Shown here one piece after another: positions 25,477 to 34,063 of a DNA stretch of 64,000 nucleotides; positions within the stretch are counted from its first letter, which is position 1, and every line of letters begins with the position of its first letter. Under the pieces are notes generated by a model, which ran no database searches, had not been told where the DNA came from, and saw only the letters and a list, made by a program, of their open reading frames with translations. The position numbers were made by a program, and so were the translations under genes. Source of the stretch: Streptomyces griseoluteus (lineage in GTDB: Bacteria; Actinomycetota; Actinomycetes; Streptomycetales; Streptomycetaceae); contig JOBE01000037.1 in assembly GCA_000717735.1 (NCBI GenBank), positions 1 through 64,000 of the forward strand. The letters are read 5' to 3'.

Positions 25477-26555
25477 TCCTCGCCGCCACGACCGACGAGA
25501 GCCTGGCGCGGATGAGCGACCTGCTCATCTACTCCTCGATGGCCGTCTACACCCTGGCCTTCTTCGCCCACATCGCCGAGTGGGTGCTCGGCAGCCGCAG
25601 CAAGGTCGGCCGTACCGCCGCCGCCCTCACCGCGCGCGCCGGCGCGGCGACCTCCGCCGTGACCGTCCAGGTCAAGAAGGCCGGTGGCACCGCCGTCCTG
25701 GAGAAGCCGCAGGTCGTCACGCGTGCCGCGGCCGGCAGCCGGGACGTCCCCGACGGCCCCGGCGCGGCCGGTGGCACGGTCAAGGGCGATCTGTACGGCC
25801 GTATCGCCGTCTCGCTGACCGTCCTCGCCTTCGCGGTCGAGGCGTCGGGCGTGGTCACCCGGGCGCTCGCCGTGCAGCGGGCCCCCTGGGGCAACATGTA
25901 CGAGTTCTCCACCACCTTCTCGACGGTGGCGGTCGGCGCGTACCTCGGCTTCCTCGTCGCGAAGAAGAACGTCCGCTGGATCGGTCTGCCGCTGGTCACC
26001 ACGGTCCTGCTCGACCTGGGCATGGCCACCACCTGGCTGAAGACCCCGAGCGACCAGCTGGTTCCGGCGCTCGACTCGTACTGGCTGTGGATCCACGTCT
26101 CCACCGCGATCTTCTGCGGTGCGGTGTTCTACCTCGGCGCGGTCGCCACCCTGCTGTACCTCTTCCGCGACTCGTACGAGAACAAGCTCGCGACCGGCGG
26201 CAACCCGGGGGCCTTCGCCCGCTCCGTCATGGAGCGGCTGCCCTCCGCGGCCTCGCTCGACAAGTTCTCGTACCGCGTCAACGCGGCCGTCTTCCCGCTC
26301 TGGACCTTCACGATCATCGCGGGCGCGATCTGGGCCGGCGACGCGTGGGGCCGCTACTGGGGCTGGGACGCCAAGGAGGTCTGGTCCTTCATCACCTGGG
26401 TCGGTTACGCCGCGTACCTGCACGCGCGCGCGACGGCCGGCTGGAAGGGGCGGAAGGCCGCGTACATCGCGCTCATCGCCTTCGGCTGCTTCCTGTTCAA
26501 CTACTACGGCGTGAACATCTTCGTGAGCAGCAAGCACTCGTACGCGGGCGTCTGA
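25473..26555 (+). CDS. ccsB: Cytochrome c biogenesis protein CcsB
   Basis: 360-residue multi-helix membrane protein, the CcsA/ResC-type partner of ResB. The haem-handling tryptophan-rich WWD segment is clear: GDAWGRYWGWDAKEVW (about residues 290-305). Candidate haem-ligand histidines are in LWIHVSTAIF and YLHARATAGW. An extra charged loop (about 45-110) follows the first helix. GTG overlaps the resB stop by 4 bp. It completes the thioredoxin-ccdA-resB-ccsB operon. Confidence 0.95.
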   Translation: MILAATTDESLARMSDLLIYSSMAVYTLAFFAHIAEWVLGSRSKVGRTAAALTARAGAATSAVTVQVKKAGGTAVLEKPQVVTRAAAGSRDVPDGPGAAGGTVKGDLYGRIAVSLTVLAFAVEASGVVTRALAVQRAPWGNMYEFSTTFSTVAVGAYLGFLVAKKNVRWIGLPLVTTVLLDLGMATTWLKTPSDQLVPALDSYWLWIHVSTAIFCGAVFYLGAVATLLYLFRDSYENKLATGGNPGAFARSVMERLPSAASLDKFSYRVNAAVFPLWTFTIIAGAIWAGDAWGRYWGWDAKEVWSFITWVGYAAYLHARATAGWKGRKAAYIALIAFGCFLFNYYGVNIFVSSKHSYAGV

Positions 26556-26599
26556 CGTCCGCGTTGGCACCGGGCGCGCCCCTGGGTGACGCTTGAGGT

Positions 26600-27136
26600 A
26601 TGAGCGAGATACCCCGGGGCAGCAGCGAGACCCATGACGGGGACACGCATCTGCTGCGGTTCGTGGTCGGCCTTCCGTACCCGTTGCCGACGGTCTGGAA
26701 GGCCGTCGCCTCCCCCGAGGGCCTGCCGGCCTGGCTCTGCGAGGCGGACCCGCTGGAGCCCCGGCTCGGCGGCCGGGTCACGCTGCGCTGGCTCAACAGC
26801 GCCACCGAGGTCTCGGGGCGGGTGACCGCCTGGGACCCGGACTACGTCGCCGAGTACACGGTCGATCCCACGACCCACGGACGGATCCGGTTCCACCTGG
26901 AACCGGGCTCCTCCGGGGACGAGGGGTCGACCGTGCTGCGTTTCACCAACGAGGTGCGCGGGAGCCGCGAGTATCGGCTCGACTGCCTGGCCGGCTGGCA
27001 CGAGCACTTCGAGCGGCTCGCCGCCGCACTGGACGGCCGCCCGACGGACTGGCGCGACTGGACCCCCGAGCGGTGGCGGCATCTCCGGGGCCTGTACGAG
27101 CGGGACGAGGCGCCCTGGCCGAAGTGGGAGCCCTGA
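26600..27136 (+). CDS. SRPBCC (AHSA1-like) domain protein
   Basis: 178-residue START/Bet v1-fold protein of the AHSA1 type: RFVVGLPYPLPTVWKAVASPEGLPAWLCEADPLEPRLGG is the family's opening pattern, and the C-terminal LAGWHEHFERLAAALDG helix closes the cavity. Such proteins bind hydrophobic ligands or help chaperone or polyketide enzymes, and the ligand is unknown here. It lies 44 bp after ccsB on the same strand and could be read through from that operon, but has no evident functional link. Confidence 0.85.
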   Translation: MSEIPRGSSETHDGDTHLLRFVVGLPYPLPTVWKAVASPEGLPAWLCEADPLEPRLGGRVTLRWLNSATEVSGRVTAWDPDYVAEYTVDPTTHGRIRFHLEPGSSGDEGSTVLRFTNEVRGSREYRLDCLAGWHEHFERLAAALDGRPTDWRDWTPERWRHLRGLYERDEAPWPKWEP

Positions 27137-27141
27137 GACGC

Positions 27142-27161
27142 ACCTGAGACCCACCTCAGGT
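27142..27161. terminator. Weak hairpin between convergent genes
   Basis: A 7-bp stem (ACCTGAG/CTCAGGT) with a 6-nt loop just after the SRPBCC stop and overlapping the last bases of the AraC gene. It has no T-tract. Confidence 0.4.
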
Positions 27162-28124
27162 CCGGGAGCGGGGGTGGTGCTGGTCGCGCCAGTCCCGGGG
27201 CGGCATTCCGTACGCCCGCTTGAACACCTTGCTGAAATGGGTCGCGTCCGCGAAGCCCCACCTCCGTCCGATCGCCGCGACGGTCCGGAGCCGGCCGTTC
27301 GGCCCGGCCAGCTCCCGCCTGCATTCGGCCAGGCGCCGGGTACGGATCCAGTCGCCCAGGGTGATCCCCGACCGGGACAGCACCGCGTAGAGCCGGCGTA
27401 CGGAGATGCCGTGCGCGGCGGCGATCCGGGCCGCCGACAGATCGGGTTCGGCCAGGTGCTCCCGGATGTACCGGGTGATCCGCAGGCTGAGCGTCGCCTC
27501 CAGCGGCGCTCTGGCCAGGCTGTCGGCGCCGTGCCGGGACGCCAGGGCGGCGCGGAGCAGCTCGACGCTGGGTTCCACGACGGCGTCGGCGTGCGCGCCC
27601 TGGTGCAGTGCGTCGCTGGCGGCCAGCTGGGCGAAGTACGTGAAGGCGAGGCGCGCGACGGGGTCGTCGGCTCCCAGGGGGACCGCGCTGACATCGCGCA
27701 GAAGCCGCTCGGGGAGCGCGAGCGCCGCGCGGGGGAAGCGCAGGAAGTGGTGATCGACTCCCGCGTCGAAGAGGAGCGTGTAGGGAGCGGTCGACTCGTA
27801 GACGGCGAAGTCGCCCGGCCCGAGGAGGCACTCGCGGCCGTTCTGCACCACCAGGCTGGTGCCCGTCATCTGCAGGCCGAGGAAGACGGCCGGTTCCTCG
27901 TCCTTCCGGGCCAGTCGAGCCGTCCGGTGGATCGTGACCGCCGTCGCCCGTGCCGAGCAGATCGTGAGCGGCCCGACGGAGCCGAGTCCGATGCGGACGG
28001 AGAGGTCCTCGGCCGGGGGACGGTGATCGATGTCGACCGCCACCACGGACTCCCACACCGCCTGCCGGACCACTTCCTCCCGGTCCCGCGGCGGGATGGA
28101 TGCGGTGTCCAGGACCGGGCTCAT
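27156..28124 (-). CDS. AraC family regulator (AraC-binding-like domain)
   Basis: 322 residues. The N-terminal sensor is of the AraC_binding_2-like type (SVRIGLGSVGPLTI, LGLQMTGTSLVVQNGRECLLGPGDFAVYES, a cupin-like beta sheet). The C-terminal double helix-turn-helix shows DLSAARIAAAHGISVRRLYAVLSR and AAIGRRWGFADATHFSKVFKRAYGMPP. Similar regulators (NphR, FeaR type) often activate a divergent gene in response to a small organic molecule. ATG 28124 starts the conserved part. A two-copy direct repeat with 21-bp period lies upstream, next to the promoter of the divergent secreted-protein gene, which is its likely target. Confidence 0.9.
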   Translation of the reverse strand: MSPVLDTASIPPRDREEVVRQAVWESVVAVDIDHRPPAEDLSVRIGLGSVGPLTICSARATAVTIHRTARLARKDEEPAVFLGLQMTGTSLVVQNGRECLLGPGDFAVYESTAPYTLLFDAGVDHHFLRFPRAALALPERLLRDVSAVPLGADDPVARLAFTYFAQLAASDALHQGAHADAVVEPSVELLRAALASRHGADSLARAPLEATLSLRITRYIREHLAEPDLSAARIAAAHGISVRRLYAVLSRSGITLGDWIRTRRLAECRRELAGPNGRLRTVAAIGRRWGFADATHFSKVFKRAYGMPPRDWRDQHHPRSRT

Positions 28125-28203
28125 GAGACGGACCTTCCTGATGCGGCACGCGGTGCGGTGCGGTACCCGCTGCGGTACCTGCTGTCGTACTGACGGGGAC
28201 TCC

Positions 28204-28266
28204 TGCACGTACGACACAGTTCCCTGCGTGCACGACAAAGTCCGGGGTCCGCGGCTGACCTAGGGT
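28204..28266 (+). promoter_or_regulatory. AraC-type operator and promoter for the secreted peptidoglycan-binding gene
   Basis: Two 17-bp direct repeats, TGCACGTACGACACAGT (28204-28220) and TGCGTGCACGACAAAGT (28225-28241), match at 14 of 17 positions and are offset by exactly 21 bp, two helical turns. The second abuts the -35 position of a TAGGGT -10-like hexamer (28261-28266). This is the arrangement expected for an AraC-type activator next to RNA polymerase. Confidence 0.7.
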
Positions 28267-28334
28267 CTATGGCGGGCCGTCACCGAGAGGGCGGTACCGA
28301 TTCCGACAGCGACACCGACCGGAAGGACTGCATC

Positions 28335-28847
28335 GTGCAACGAGTTTCCAGGACGCTCCGCCTGCGCACCGGAGTGATGGGGGTCTTGGCGCTCCTCTTC
28401 GCCGCCGGCCTGACGGCCAGCCCGGTGATGACCACGCCCGCCCACGCCGCCTACGGCCCCTGCAACACCACCTCGTGGCGGGACGTGCCCACGCTCAGCG
28501 GCACCAGCAACGAGTACCGGGTCCCGGCCCGTACGGACAACGGACTCTCCTGCTACATGCGCTACTTCGAGGGTTCCCCGGCAGCCGTCGAAGAGCTCCA
28601 GAAGGCCATCATCATCTGTTACGGCGGCACGTGGGCCTCCCAGCGGATCGCCAACTCCGGCGGCGCCGACGGCGTCTACGGCACGGGCACGGTCGAGGCC
28701 GTCAAGTGGCTCCAGATCAACAGGCTGGGGCTCTCCGGAAGCGCCGACGGCGTCTACGGCCCCGACACCCGCAGCCGCATGCTGTGGCCGCACTACTACG
28801 ACCGTGGCGCGCTGCTCTACAGCTGCACCAACCCGTCGACGTTCTGA
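28335..28847 (+). CDS. Secreted peptidoglycan-binding-domain protein
   Basis: 170 residues. Signal peptide (TGVMGVLALLFAAGLTASPVM, cleavage after AHA) followed by a small domain with four or five cysteines and a PG_binding_1-like three-helix region: AVEELQKAII, then SGGADGVYGTGTVEAVKWLQ, and SADGVYGPDTRSRM, whose DGVYGPxT loops are diagnostic. It has no catalytic domain, so it probably binds the cell wall as a structural, inhibitory or signalling protein. GTG 28335 has GGAAGGA at 28321-28327. It is divergent from the AraC regulator. Confidence 0.87.
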   Translation: MQRVSRTLRLRTGVMGVLALLFAAGLTASPVMTTPAHAAYGPCNTTSWRDVPTLSGTSNEYRVPARTDNGLSCYMRYFEGSPAAVEELQKAIIICYGGTWASQRIANSGGADGVYGTGTVEAVKWLQINRLGLSGSADGVYGPDTRSRMLWPHYYDRGALLYSCTNPSTF

Positions 28848-28864
28848 GCGGCGACGGGTGAGGC

Positions 28865-30418
28865 TCATCCGCGCTTCGGCGGCAGGCAGGAGGCCGCCGG
28901 CGGGCGGCCTTCCGGCCAGGCGATCTGGACGAAGCGCTGTGAGCCGTCCTGGGCGAGTTCCACGATCGGGACCGCCTTGTTGTGCGGGTTCCCGTAGTTG
29001 TCCAGGCAGATCCAGCCGCTCGCGCCCTGCACCCGCAGCGAGCCCTTGACCTGCGGCCACTGCGTGGCCACGTCGGCGAGTTCCGGGTAGCGGGAGCCCT
29101 GCGGGGTGGCCTGGCGGATCGCGTGGACGGCCGTCGCCATCGCGTCGTACGCGACGATCGCCTGGCCGTCAGCCAGCGCCACCGGGTTCCCCTGCGGGGC
29201 CGCCCTGGCGATGTCCTTCAGGAAGTCCCCGTACGCCTGCTCGGAACCGCCCGTGCGGGGAACGGTCCGCCCCGGCGCCGCCCTCCAGGCGTCGGGGTGG
29301 GCGAGCGCCGCGTACCGCACGGTCAGCTTCGCCTTCAGGGCGCGCCGGTCGAGCTTCTCGTCCGCGCCCAGGTACGAGCCCTCGTCGCCGGTCAGGACCG
29401 TGAAGGCGCGGTCGGCGCAGCCACGGGAGCCGAGTGCGTTGATGAACTGGCGCAGCTGGGTGTGGCGGCCCGCGAAGAACACCGTCTCGGCGCGGGTGTC
29501 GCAGATCAGATGGGTGATCTGGCGGAAGGTGTTGGCGGTGGTGCCCTCCTCGGTCGGGTCGGCGGGGGAGGTGAAGAGCGCCGGTTCGTGCGGCGCCCCC
29601 TTGAGATTGGCGGCGAAGGCCGCCTTGAGGGTGTCGGTGTAGTGGTCGCCGGTCCTGGTGTCCTGGACGAGGAAGGCCTTGGCGGCGTCCACCTTGCCGA
29701 AGTGGGCGAGGGCCTTCGCCTCGTCGCTGTTGGTGGGGGAGACGCGGGCGAGGCCGGGGTAGCGGTTGTTCCCGGCGCCGGGGCCGTTGGCGATGTCGTC
29801 GGCGGTGATGGTGGTGCCGACCACGGCGACCCCCGCGCCGGTGAGAGCGGCCACCGACTCGCGTATCTCGGTGGAGGAGGTGGCGACGCCGGAGACGGCC
29901 CGCAGCCGGTCGGGGGCGCCCGTCAGGGCGGTGAGCCGGTCGACGGTGGCGCGCCAGTGGGCGTTGCCCTTGCCGGTGTTGGCGAGGACGAGCCTGATCT
30001 TCGGGGTCTGGCTGTTGGACTGGTGGTTGGCGCGGTACTGGTAGGCGTACGCGCCCTGGAGTTCGTGCAGCACCTTGGTGCGCATGCCGGCGTCGGTGGA
30101 GGTCAGCGGCAGGAGCACGGCGACGGTCACGTACTCGCCCTCCTTGAGGGGGGCGTTCTCCCTGCCGATGGCTCCGGCGATGTCCCTGAGGTCGGCGATG
30201 CCGAAGTCGTGGCCGTCGCCGTTGACGCCGACGCACTCGTCGCTGCCCTCGGGGCGTTCGACGCCCGTCGCGCAGGAACGGTCCTCCGGAGTGGTGAGCC
30301 GGGCGACCCCGTATCCGCCGAGGCCCAGGACGACGGCGGCGGCGACGACGGAGGCGACGAGCTTCTGGCGGGGGGTGCGGACGTGGCGCCGCAGCCGGTC
30401 GGTCAGACGGTCGGGCAT
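28865..30418 (-). CDS. Membrane-anchored type I periplasmic-binding (Peripla_BP_6-like) protein
   Basis: 517 residues. One N-terminal transmembrane anchor (KLVASVVAAAVVLGLGGYG, about residues 19-37) with a basic cytosolic tip (RLRRHVRTPRQK) and no lipobox. The rest is a branched-chain-amino-acid-receptor-type two-lobed domain (VTVAVLLPLTSTDAG, LRAVSGVATSSTEIRESVAALTGAGVAVVGTTITADD, VFFAGRHTQLRQFINALGSRGC). No ABC permease or transporter ATPase gene is near. Its stop is far from other genes, and its start lies 4 bp after the stop of a large P-loop ATPase gene, so the two are one unit. It looks like an external sensor more than a transport component. Confidence 0.82.
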   Translation of the reverse strand: MPDRLTDRLRRHVRTPRQKLVASVVAAAVVLGLGGYGVARLTTPEDRSCATGVERPEGSDECVGVNGDGHDFGIADLRDIAGAIGRENAPLKEGEYVTVAVLLPLTSTDAGMRTKVLHELQGAYAYQYRANHQSNSQTPKIRLVLANTGKGNAHWRATVDRLTALTGAPDRLRAVSGVATSSTEIRESVAALTGAGVAVVGTTITADDIANGPGAGNNRYPGLARVSPTNSDEAKALAHFGKVDAAKAFLVQDTRTGDHYTDTLKAAFAANLKGAPHEPALFTSPADPTEEGTTANTFRQITHLICDTRAETVFFAGRHTQLRQFINALGSRGCADRAFTVLTGDEGSYLGADEKLDRRALKAKLTVRYAALAHPDAWRAAPGRTVPRTGGSEQAYGDFLKDIARAAPQGNPVALADGQAIVAYDAMATAVHAIRQATPQGSRYPELADVATQWPQVKGSLRVQGASGWICLDNYGNPHNKAVPIVELAQDGSQRFVQIAWPEGRPPAASCLPPKRG

Positions 30419-30422
30419 GGCG

Positions 30423-32483
30423 TCAGACTCCGTCCTCGCGGCCCGGCGGCAGCGAGAGCTCCCGCCAGGCGCGGATGTCGCGCGGCCAGTGGGTGGCCGC
30501 GTCCCAGAGCGAACCGCTGCCCGTCAGATGACGGCCGGAGAGCCGGCGCAGTTCGTGCGCGAGGCGGTCGGCCACCTCGTCGTCGGGCAGTGCGAGCGGA
30601 TCGGTAAGCAGCCATACGGCGTGCAGCAATCGCCGTACGGAAAGGTGGAGTTCGGTGGTGTCGGCGTCGAGCCCCGACGGGAGGTCGCCCGACGGGGCCT
30701 GCCCCAGGGCGACGGCCCGGCGCGGGTCGGGGCCCGGCCGGTTCCGCTCGCGCGGGTACGGCGCGGAGCCGATGAACCGCAGCCGCCCCAGCCAGCCGAG
30801 GACGTCCTGCTCGGGGAAGGTCTCCCGCAGATGGGTGACGGCGTCCTCGGTGCGGCCGAGCGCCAGGTCGTGATGGAGCCGGTACGGGCCCGGCTCCGGC
30901 CCGTAGTGCCGGTGCAGGGTCGCGTGGACGGCCTGCCAGGCCGCGTAGTGCGGATGGTCGCCGTCCTCGAAGCGGAGCCTGTGCAGGAGCAGGGCGCGGA
31001 GCAGCGGGTCGGCGACGAAGTGCCCGGGGCCCTCCTGCCAGTTCTCCGAACGCAGCTGGTCACGGACGCGCAGCGCCACGTCCCCGTCCAGGGACTCGCC
31101 CTGGAGCCGGGCGTGGGCGAGCATCCGGGCGGACTCCTCGTCGTGGGCGGCGGCGAGTACGGCGTACGGGCCGGGCCGCCGCACCGGGAGGAGTTCGGCG
31201 AGCAGGGTCGGGGCGACGGGCACCGGCGGGGTGTCCTCGCGCAGCTCCACCGTCAGGTCGAGCAGCCGGCCGGGGGTGAGCCCGGCCCGCAGGTGCTCGG
31301 GCGCCTCGCCCGCGGCCCGGCCGAGGAGCGCCACACCGAGCGGCCTGCCGCCGGTCAACCGGTGGACCGCACGGGCGAGTTCGGTGGGCGTGCGGCCCGC
31401 AGGGTCGTGGTGGTCGAACGCGGAGCGGGTCTGCGCGGGGGAGAGCGGGGTCAGTTCGACGGCGAGGATCCCGGAGCCGACGCTCGTGCCGCGCGGGCAC
31501 GGCGCCCGGTGCGCGGTCTCCGGCAGCCGGGTCCTGGTCGCCTGCCGCAGCCCCTCGTGGTCGCGGATCCGGGAGGCGGCGAGGATGACGACCCGGTCGC
31601 GGCGGCCCTCGGCGCGGGCGCGCAGCACCGGCTCGACGAGCTGTCGGCCGAGCGGCTCGTGGGCGTTGTCGAGGAGGACGAGCGGGCGGCCGATGCGGCC
31701 GCCGCGCCGCAGCCCGGTGTAGGGGTACAGCAGGTCCTCGGTCAGGGCGACGACGAGGAAGTCCTCCGCCTCGCGGCGGCGCCGGCCGCCCTGCTCGAAG
31801 TCGATCGCGAGCTGCTGCAGACCGGCCTTTCCGTTGCCGCCCGCGTTGCGGTAGGTGCCGTACCAGTTCTCCGAACTGCGCTGGAGGCGGCTGAACACCT
31901 CCTCCAGGACGGTCTCCACGGTCGCTTCCGCGAGCAGCCCGGCGAGCGGGACGGCGGCCTCCGCGAACCGCGCGGCGAGCTTGGCGAGGACCTTGCCGAC
32001 CCAGTTGGCGGCGGCGCCCCTGGTCGCGTCGACGGTGGAGAGCAGCGGCCCGAGCCGCAGCAGGTCGCGCCGGGCCCGCTCGTCGTCCTCCCGGGACCAG
32101 CTGAGCGAGGCGACGGCCACCAGGCCGAGCGAGAGCCGGGGGAACCGCACGGGCCGCGCGCCGAGCACCTTCGGCGACAGCTGGATGGCGAGCTCGGCGA
32201 GCGCCCCGGTGACCGGGGTCCAGCCGGGGCCGTGGTCGGCGGGCGGCTCGATGTGCGCGCAGTCGAGCAGCGCGAGCGGCGTGTACCCCTTGTAGCGGTT
32301 GCGGACCTCCTTGAGCAGGGCGGTCTTGCCCGTACCGCGCCCGCCGGTGAACACCGTGACCGGCGGGTCGTCGCCGTGCTCGAACGGCACCCGGGCGGCG
32401 CCGTGCCGGGTGAGGCCGCTGAGGCGCGCGACCAGCCCGGAGTCGTGCAGGACCGCCTCGCGGCCGTACAGCTCCCTGTCCAC
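30423..32483 (-). CDS. Large P-loop ATPase, STAND-like
   Basis: 686 residues, no membrane segment. Walker A TVFTGGRGTGKTALL (about residues 42-56), Walker B-like RPLVLLDNAHEPLG (about 267-280), sensor-like VVILAASRIRD, followed by winged-helix-like and helical regions (LTPLSPAQTRSAFDHHDP, GGRPLGVALLGRAAG) as in STAND/AAA regulatory ATPases. The C-terminal 250 residues are helical without recognisable TPR repeats. GTG start with a modest GGGTGGCGGG ribosome binding site. Four bases separate it from the downstream anchored binding protein. I infer a ligand-sensing pair, but no effector domain (nuclease, TIR, protease) is visible. Confidence 0.75.
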   Translation of the reverse strand: MDRELYGREAVLHDSGLVARLSGLTRHGAARVPFEHGDDPPVTVFTGGRGTGKTALLKEVRNRYKGYTPLALLDCAHIEPPADHGPGWTPVTGALAELAIQLSPKVLGARPVRFPRLSLGLVAVASLSWSREDDERARRDLLRLGPLLSTVDATRGAAANWVGKVLAKLAARFAEAAVPLAGLLAEATVETVLEEVFSRLQRSSENWYGTYRNAGGNGKAGLQQLAIDFEQGGRRRREAEDFLVVALTEDLLYPYTGLRRGGRIGRPLVLLDNAHEPLGRQLVEPVLRARAEGRRDRVVILAASRIRDHEGLRQATRTRLPETAHRAPCPRGTSVGSGILAVELTPLSPAQTRSAFDHHDPAGRTPTELARAVHRLTGGRPLGVALLGRAAGEAPEHLRAGLTPGRLLDLTVELREDTPPVPVAPTLLAELLPVRRPGPYAVLAAAHDEESARMLAHARLQGESLDGDVALRVRDQLRSENWQEGPGHFVADPLLRALLLHRLRFEDGDHPHYAAWQAVHATLHRHYGPEPGPYRLHHDLALGRTEDAVTHLRETFPEQDVLGWLGRLRFIGSAPYPRERNRPGPDPRRAVALGQAPSGDLPSGLDADTTELHLSVRRLLHAVWLLTDPLALPDDEVADRLAHELRRLSGRHLTGSGSLWDAATHWPRDIRAWRELSLPPGREDGV

Positions 32484-32582
32484 GACCCGCCACCCCCGTC
32501 ACAGTCAACACAAGGATATCGACGGCGTGTTGGTAAGCGTCCGACTTTTCGACACTGTCTTCGAGTCGTTGCGGATGTGTTG

Positions 32583-33491
32583 TCAGTCGGCGGCGATGGC
32601 GTCGAGCTGGGCCCGCAGGTAGCCGTGCGACTCGATGCCGTGGATCGTCGTCCCGGGCGTGCACTCGTAGAAGTACACCAGCGACATCAGCTCCTCGGCG
32701 GGCGCGTCGGCCGGCGGTGGCAGTACCCGGTGGCGCCCCGAACGCCACCGCCCTTCCGTCCAACCGGCCATCAGGTCACCGATGTTGACGGTGAAGGCGT
32801 CGGGATCGTACGGAGCGTCCTGCCAGCCCCCCGCCTCGGTGAAGACCTGGAGCCCGCCCTTGCCCGCCTCCCGGTCCAGGAGCGTGACCGTGCCGAAGTC
32901 GGTGTGCGGCCCGATCCGGAACTGGCCCGGCTCCGGCTCGCCCGTCCGCTCCCGCGCCGGGTACCAGTTGATGTTGAAACCGAAGGTGGGGTGCCCGGTG
33001 TGCCGGGTGAAGAAGTCCCGCTCCTCGCCCAGCGCCTCGCCGAGCAGGTCGAGGACGCGGTCGGCGAGCGCCTTCATCTGCGCGAGGTAGGCCTCCACCA
33101 GGGGCCTCAGCCCGGGGACCTCGGCGGGCCAGGTGTTCGGCAGGAACCACTCGGCGTCCACGGCCGGGTCCCCGGTCGGCTCGTCCGCCGCGAAGGACAG
33201 CGACTCCTTCAGGTCCGGCGGGGTCACGGTCCCCTCCGCGTACCCGTTGGCCTCGGCCCCGGGCCCGAGCCACCCACGGCCGCCGACCCGCACGGCGTAC
33301 GGCTCCTTGACGGCGGCCGGCAGGTGGAAGAAGCGGCGGGCGGCGGTCCGGATGTCCTTCCGGAGCCCGGGGTCGACGCCGTGCCCGGTGACGAGCAGGA
33401 ACCCGGCGTCGCGGAGGGCGCGGTCGACGGCGGGGAGCTGGGGGGCGGGGTCGCGGCGCAGGTCGACGGTCGGAAGGCTCGCCTCACTCAT
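32583..33491 (-). CDS. Isopenicillin N synthase family 2OG-Fe(II) dioxygenase
   Basis: 302-residue non-haem iron oxygenase. N-terminal DIOX_N domain (LPTVDLRRDP, AGFLLVTGHGVDP). The iron-binding facial triad is visible as HTDFGTVTLL (H and D) plus the distal histidine in GRWRSGRHRVLPP, with the 2-oxoglutarate-type environment in ESHGYLRAQLDA. The overall pattern is that of fungal and bacterial thymine/uracil hydroxylase-like and gibberellin-type enzymes. The substrate is unproven. Its ATG lies inside the end of the upstream cytosine deaminase gene (8-bp overlap), so a nucleobase-related substrate is an attractive inference. Confidence 0.85.
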   Translation of the reverse strand: MSEASLPTVDLRRDPAPQLPAVDRALRDAGFLLVTGHGVDPGLRKDIRTAARRFFHLPAAVKEPYAVRVGGRGWLGPGAEANGYAEGTVTPPDLKESLSFAADEPTGDPAVDAEWFLPNTWPAEVPGLRPLVEAYLAQMKALADRVLDLLGEALGEERDFFTRHTGHPTFGFNINWYPARERTGEPEPGQFRIGPHTDFGTVTLLDREAGKGGLQVFTEAGGWQDAPYDPDAFTVNIGDLMAGWTEGRWRSGRHRVLPPPADAPAEELMSLVYFYECTPGTTIHGIESHGYLRAQLDAIAAD

Positions 33492-33936
33492 CGCCGATGT
33501 CCTCGCTCCAGAGGGCGGGGTTCCGCTCGATGAACTCCCGCATGAGGCCGACGCATTCGGGGTCGTCGAGCACCAGGACCTCCACGCCGTGCTCGGCCAG
33601 CCAGTCGTGCCCGCCGTGGAAGGTCTCCGCCTCGCCGACGACGACCCGCGAGATCCCGAACTGCCGCACGAGCCCGGAGCAGTACCAGCACGGCGAGAGG
33701 GTCGTGACCATCGTCGTCCCCCGGTACGAGCGCTGCCGCCCGGCGGCCCGGAACGCGGCGGTCTCCCCGTGCGCGGACGGGTCCCCGTCCTGCACGCGCC
33801 GATTGTGCCCCCGCCCGAGCAGCGAGCCGTCGGCCCCGTAGAGCGCGGCCCCGATGGGAATCCCCCCTTCGGCGAGCCCGGCGCGGGCCTCGTCGAGGGC
33901 GGTGGCGAGCCAGCGGCGTGCTTGTTCCTGATCCAT
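33484..33936 (-). CDS. Nucleoside/cytosine deaminase (yeast FCY1-like)
   Basis: 150-residue zinc deaminase. Catalytic PSAHGETAAFR (His ligand and catalytic Glu, about residues 61-71) and LSPCWYCSG (two Cys ligands) define the CDA/CMP-dCMP deaminase fold. The C-terminal NPALWSEDIGDE resembles the end of yeast cytosine deaminase rather than of tRNA or guanine deaminases, so cytosine to uracil is the likely reaction. ATG 33936 has GAAGG about 8 nt upstream. It overlaps the following oxygenase gene by 8 bp. Confidence 0.87.
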   Translation of the reverse strand: MDQEQARRWLATALDEARAGLAEGGIPIGAALYGADGSLLGRGHNRRVQDGDPSAHGETAAFRAAGRQRSYRGTTMVTTLSPCWYCSGLVRQFGISRVVVGEAETFHGGHDWLAEHGVEVLVLDDPECVGLMREFIERNPALWSEDIGDE

Positions 33937-34063
33937 GGCGGAAGCCTTCCCCGGCGGCCTGGTGACATCACACCTGTCCGGCGCTCCACGTGTGGCGACG
34001 CGCGGTCGGCGCGGGCCATGCTCCGGCTGGATACGCTGGCCAGGGCACCCCTTGGAGGACATG

